Assembly: GCA_012511995.1 (NCBI GenBank)
Contig: JAAZFA010000308.1
Span: 1 to 10,027, forward strand
From: Thermoproteota archaeon
GTDB taxonomy: Archaea; Thermoproteota; Bathyarchaeia; Bathyarchaeales; Bathycorpusculaceae
DNA: 10,027 bases
Reading direction: 5' to 3'
The notes under the pieces are model-generated. The model had not been told where the DNA came from and did not search any database. It saw only the letters and a list, made by a program, of their open reading frames with translations. Positions within the stretch are counted from its first letter, which is position 1. Every line of letters begins with the position of its first letter. Position numbers and translations under genes: made by a program. This document shows positions 8,385-10,027 of this stretch, in pieces.

Positions 8385-8433
8385 GTTCAGTCCGCGTTGT
8401 CGGCTGACTAGGCGATGAACTGTCGTTGAACTT
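8383..8433 (+). other. Possible RNA structure at the 3' end of the nusA transcript
   Basis: AAGTTCA (8383-8389) is complementary to TGAACTT (8427-8433). Inside them CAG-T-CCG (8388-8394) can pair with CGGCTG (8401-8406) around CGTTGT with a bulged T; the outer stem must give up two pairs for both to form. It begins inside the nusA stop codon. It might help transcription end or protect the 3' end. No strong U-tract follows, so a terminator function is only a guess, and chance pairing is possible. Confidence 0.2.
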
Positions 8434-8476
8434 GGTGTTGTAGTAATAAGTCTGTCTTTCGGATGAAATTCTAACC

Positions 8477-8940
8477 TTAGTCAGGGATTACTGTTAAGTA
8501 AAACAGAGCTCCGCCTCTACCCGTTTCTTTCCAGCCTCCTAACTCAATCATTAGGGTATAAGTTCCGAGTTGAGCATCAGCTAGCGCAGTCATTGTTAGT
8601 GTTGTAGCTGTTTTTGTCCTAGTTCTAAGTTTACGGGGTTAGGGCTAAAGCTTGCTTCGAATGGCTTTGTCATATTAGGCGAGTCCTCATAATCCAGTCA
8701 AGGGAGGCATGGATATGGTGATGGAGCCGATGAGATGATTTTTGAGACAGGGTTGTTGTCAAAAGCGTCTACTAAGAGGTACAATGGAACGTTTAGCTCC
8801 CTTCGTTCTGTACCTAGAAGCAAGTCTACGTTTATTGTTAACTTACCCCCTCTAGTTATGTTTACACTTGATCAGTTACCTAAAACTTTTAGGTTCAACG
8901 TATCGATCTTTTAATACAATTTCAATATTTAACGCTATCC
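8477..8940 (-). pseudogene. Remnant of a surface-protein gene (Ig-like / NEW3-like C-terminal domain)
   Basis: Read on the minus strand, this stretch gives protein-like sequence interrupted several times. From about 8910: KIDTLNLKVLGN, TGA (8872-8874), SSVNITRGGKLTINVDLLLG, then TERRELNVPLYLLVDAFDNN, PVSKIISSAPSPYPCLP, TGA (8698-8700), LDYEDSPNMTKPFEASFSPN, PVNLELGQ. An indel in an A-run (8611-8615) then shifts the frame, which continues TATTLTMTALADAQLGTYTL, MIELGGWKETGRGGALFYLT, VIPD and a TAA at 8477-8479. The pattern NPVNLELGQ..TATTLTMTALADAQLGTYTL is typical of beta-sandwich repeats in secreted archaeal and bacterial proteins. A further open piece in another frame (IALNIEIVLKDRYVEP, from 8938) may be the next segment upstream. 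The 5' end cannot be fixed and no start or signal peptide is seen. The gene is convergent with nusA. Three independent lesions make it a decayed gene. TGA is a real stop in this genome, since rpoA ends on it. Confidence 0.7.
8777..8815. repeat. Inverted repeat inside the decayed surface-protein gene
   Basis: AGGTACA (8777-8783) pairs with TGTACCT (8809-8815), and after a three-base bulge (8784-8786) GAACG (8787-8791) pairs with CGTTC (8804-8808). This leaves a 12-base loop. The 12 base pairs are more than expected casually, but the stretch also reads as coherent protein on the minus strand, so it may be incidental to the coding sequence. Confidence 0.3.
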
Positions 8941-9024
8941 TTTGCGTCAGATGTAGTATTACTAGACTATTTTTTGTCTGAACGTTTCTCAATATGCAAG
9001 AGCGTTAAATCTTGTGAATGGTTT

Positions 9025-9044
9025 TAATTATGGGTAATTATGGG
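9025..9044. repeat. Tandem 10-bp repeat
   Basis: TAATTATGGG occurs twice without a gap, at 9025-9034 and 9035-9044. It lies in the non-coding stretch 8941-9364, partly over the end of the doubtful minus-strand frame. The role is unknown; it may be simple slippage. Confidence 0.5.
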
Positions 9045-9346
9045 GTATCCTTGAAAAATCGATTGTGCAATTCTGGCGGAACAAAACCGATGGGGCTTAA
9101 TGGGTATCGCATTTGGCTAATGTACGATTGTGCGATCGTTACATAAGCTTTAATAGTAAGCTTTAATACTTTCGAAGGGCTAACCTCTTTTAAGTAATGC
9201 TTAAGTTGACGAAGTTCAAGTGAGTGAGGGTTAGCAGCCTTTAACACCAAAACTTTGTGCTGTGATGGTTTTAAAGACTTTTTGACCCTACTTATTTGAC
9301 TGAATGTATGTTGACGTATTTTAACATTACTACAAAATAAAAACAA
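9038..9346 (-). CDS. Uncharacterised open frame, 102 aa, doubtful gene or gene remnant
   Basis: A minus-strand frame of 102 residues in a stretch with no other gene. The product is basic and histidine-containing, with segments such as ISRVKKSLKPSQHKVLVLKA, LELRQLKHYLKEV and YPLSPIGFVPPELHNRFF. I recognise no family, signal peptide or membrane segment. In favour: the codons look ordinary and the sequence has plausible helix and turn patterns. Against: there is no Shine-Dalgarno site before the ATG at 9344-9346. That start also abuts the ribosome-binding site of the plus-strand gene at 9365, leaving no space for a divergent promoter. No internal ATG is available except near the C-terminus; TTG or GTG codons about one third in are alternatives without an evident ribosome site. 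It could be the remains of a longer gene belonging to the same decayed region. Confidence 0.25.
   Translation of the reverse strand: MFLFCSNVKIRQHTFSQISRVKKSLKPSQHKVLVLKAANPHSLELRQLKHYLKEVSPSKVLKLTIKAYVTIAQSYISQMRYPLSPIGFVPPELHNRFFKDTP
9144..9168. repeat. Direct repeat of 12 bp, period 13
   Basis: TAAGCTTTAATA occurs at 9144-9155 and again at 9157-9168, separated by one G. It lies within the doubtful minus-strand frame. Each copy carries the palindrome AAGCTT. It may be a protein-binding site or a small duplication; nothing decides between them. Confidence 0.45.
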
Positions 9347-9352
9347 AAGGAG
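9346..9352 (+). promoter_or_regulatory. Shine-Dalgarno site of the first secreted-protein gene
   Basis: AAAGGAG lies 12 bases before the ATG at 9365, the same motif and spacing as for rpoA and close to rpl30e. An AT-rich box around 9316-9323 (TATTTTAA) could be its TATA element, giving a very short leader, but this is weak. Confidence 0.55.
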
Positions 9353-9364
9353 AAGAAAAAAAAT

Positions 9365-9748
9365 ATGAATGCAAGAAAAATTGGGTCAACTTTAGGACTT
9401 GGCTTGATGCTTGTTGCACTGCTATCTTTGATTGCTATGCCTGCTTTAGCAGCGCCAGCCTCTACATCTCATTCGCGAGGACATAATTGTGGGCATGGTT
9501 CTTTTTATGTGTATGTTGTAGGATACTTTGACTCTGGTGCACCTAGTGTGTTCTATGATGGAGCAACATCACCTCAATACTATGGTTACACTGTAAACTC
9601 TTACTCCGATACAATAACTTCGACAATTGTGTATGCAGATGGTACTGGTACATGCACTACTTGTGGTCTTCATGTAAGAGCAACAGCTTGGGTAAGCCCA
9701 ATTACATACCCATTAACACACGGCGGAAGCGTTGAGACTTGGGAGTAA
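9365..9748 (+). CDS. Small secreted protein of unknown function with Cys/His motifs
   Basis: A 127-residue protein with a textbook signal peptide. It has a basic start (MNARK), a hydrophobic core (LGLGLMLVALLSLIAM) and an ALA cleavage site after residue 29, leaving about 98 mature residues outside the cell. There is no second membrane segment, so it should be released or bound to partners. The mature part is rich in Tyr, Ser, Thr and Gly, with alternating patterns suggesting beta strands (SFYVYVVGYF, STIVYADGTG). It contains HNCGH (40-44) and CTTC (97-100), so C42, H44, C97 and C100 could bind a metal or form disulfides. I do not recognise the family. The ATG has an AAAGGAG site 12 bases upstream. 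Its last 10 bases overlap the TTG start of the next exported-protein gene, so the two are probably co-translated. Identity as a real secreted protein is fairly sure; function is unknown. Confidence 0.8.
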   Translation: MNARKIGSTLGLGLMLVALLSLIAMPALAAPASTSHSRGHNCGHGSFYVYVVGYFDSGAPSVFYDGATSPQYYGYTVNSYSDTITSTIVYADGTGTCTTCGLHVRATAWVSPITYPLTHGGSVETWE

Positions 9749-10027
9749 AGCCAATTTTAGCAGTGTCTTGTGCACTGCTATGCCTATTTTCACTCTTTTT
9801 TTCTACTCCAGTAGTGAGTGCAACGGATAATTCTTTTCCATCAACATTTTACGTCACATTCAAAGGAGACCTGCAACTTGACGCCTCACTCGCAAGTAAC
9901 GATGCAGCGCAAGAGACTGCACATATTTTGCAATTTTTGAATGGAACATATTACGGCGCTAAAACTGTACTTTTTACCTTCTCTATGGAAGAATCTCCTA
10001 ACGGTGAATACACTGCCAAGTTTGTGC
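9739..10027 (+). CDS. Secreted protein of unknown function, TTG start, 3' end beyond the window
   Basis: An open frame starts at TTG 9739, inside the end of the preceding gene, and runs off the right edge after 96 codons. The N-terminus MGVKPILAVSCALLCLFSLF continues to a VSA cleavage site after residue 28, a clear signal peptide that fixes the frame and start. The only upstream room is two codons, because an in-frame TGA lies at 9733-9735. The mature part has strand-like stretches (STFYVTFKGDLQLDA, TVLFTFSMEESPNGEYTAKF) and an Asn-Gly-Thr site, suggesting a beta-rich surface protein. A weak site, GCGGAAG (9723-9729), lies nine bases upstream; the 10-base overlap suggests translational coupling to the first gene. 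C11 and C15 are in the hydrophobic core with no clear lipobox at the cleavage site. Family unknown; the length cannot be judged. Confidence 0.75.
   Translation, partial: MGVKPILAVSCALLCLFSLFFSTPVVSATDNSFPSTFYVTFKGDLQLDASLASNDAAQETAHILQFLNGTYYGAKTVLFTFSMEESPNGEYTAKFV

Noticed and set aside
8716..8742. C/D-box small RNA, from GTGATGG and GATGAGATGAT look-alikes
   Set aside because: No properly placed D box or terminal stem, and the stretch reads as protein remnant on the minus strand.
9060..9133. CGATTGTGC at 9060-9068 and again at 9125-9133 as a spaced repeat or array
   Set aside because: Only two copies of nine bases, irregular context; no CRISPR-like regularity.

Overview
The window comes from an archaeon. 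Its core is a plus-strand transcription and translation cluster, rpoB - rpoA - rpl30e - nusA, encoding the two largest RNA polymerase subunits, ribosomal protein L30e and the short archaeal two-KH NusA protein. B is a single polypeptide, not the B'/B'' pair of many methanogens and haloarchaea. A is also a single polypeptide of 1280 residues, carrying in one chain the parts that most archaea split into A' and A''. A fused A subunit points to a TACK lineage (thaumarchaeal, aigarchaeal, korarchaeal or bathyarchaeal type). A bathyarchaeon-like organism fits the AT-rich composition and the use of Shine-Dalgarno sites, but the lineage is inferred, not proven.

Layout. Positions 2-124 hold the last 40 codons of an unidentified upstream gene. 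Positions 125-407 are intergenic, with a hairpin and a good BRE/TATA promoter for the operon. rpoB (408-3782, TTG start), rpoA (3784-7626), rpl30e (7623-7925, ATGA overlap with rpoA) and nusA follow tightly. nusA most likely starts at a CTG at 7947, which restores the family's N-terminus. Neither rpoH just upstream nor rps12/rps7 just downstream is present, so this is a shortened form of the usual archaeal cluster.

From 8385 to 9364 there is no confident intact gene. The part at 8477 to about 8940 is a decayed minus-strand gene for the C-terminal end of an Ig-like/NEW3-like surface protein, broken by two in-frame TGA codons and an A-run frameshift. The part at 9038-9346 holds one uncharacterised minus-strand open frame of doubtful status, plus short direct repeats.

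From 9365 to the right edge are two overlapping plus-strand genes for small exported proteins, each with a clear signal peptide. The second starts at a TTG inside the first and runs off the window. The first four genes form one information-processing operon; the right-hand part is an accessory cell-surface region that has turned over beside it. I saw no mobile element, CRISPR array, tRNA or rRNA, and no clearly new multi-gene system. The most distinctive items are the CTG-started nusA, the broken surface-protein gene and the overlapping secreted pair.
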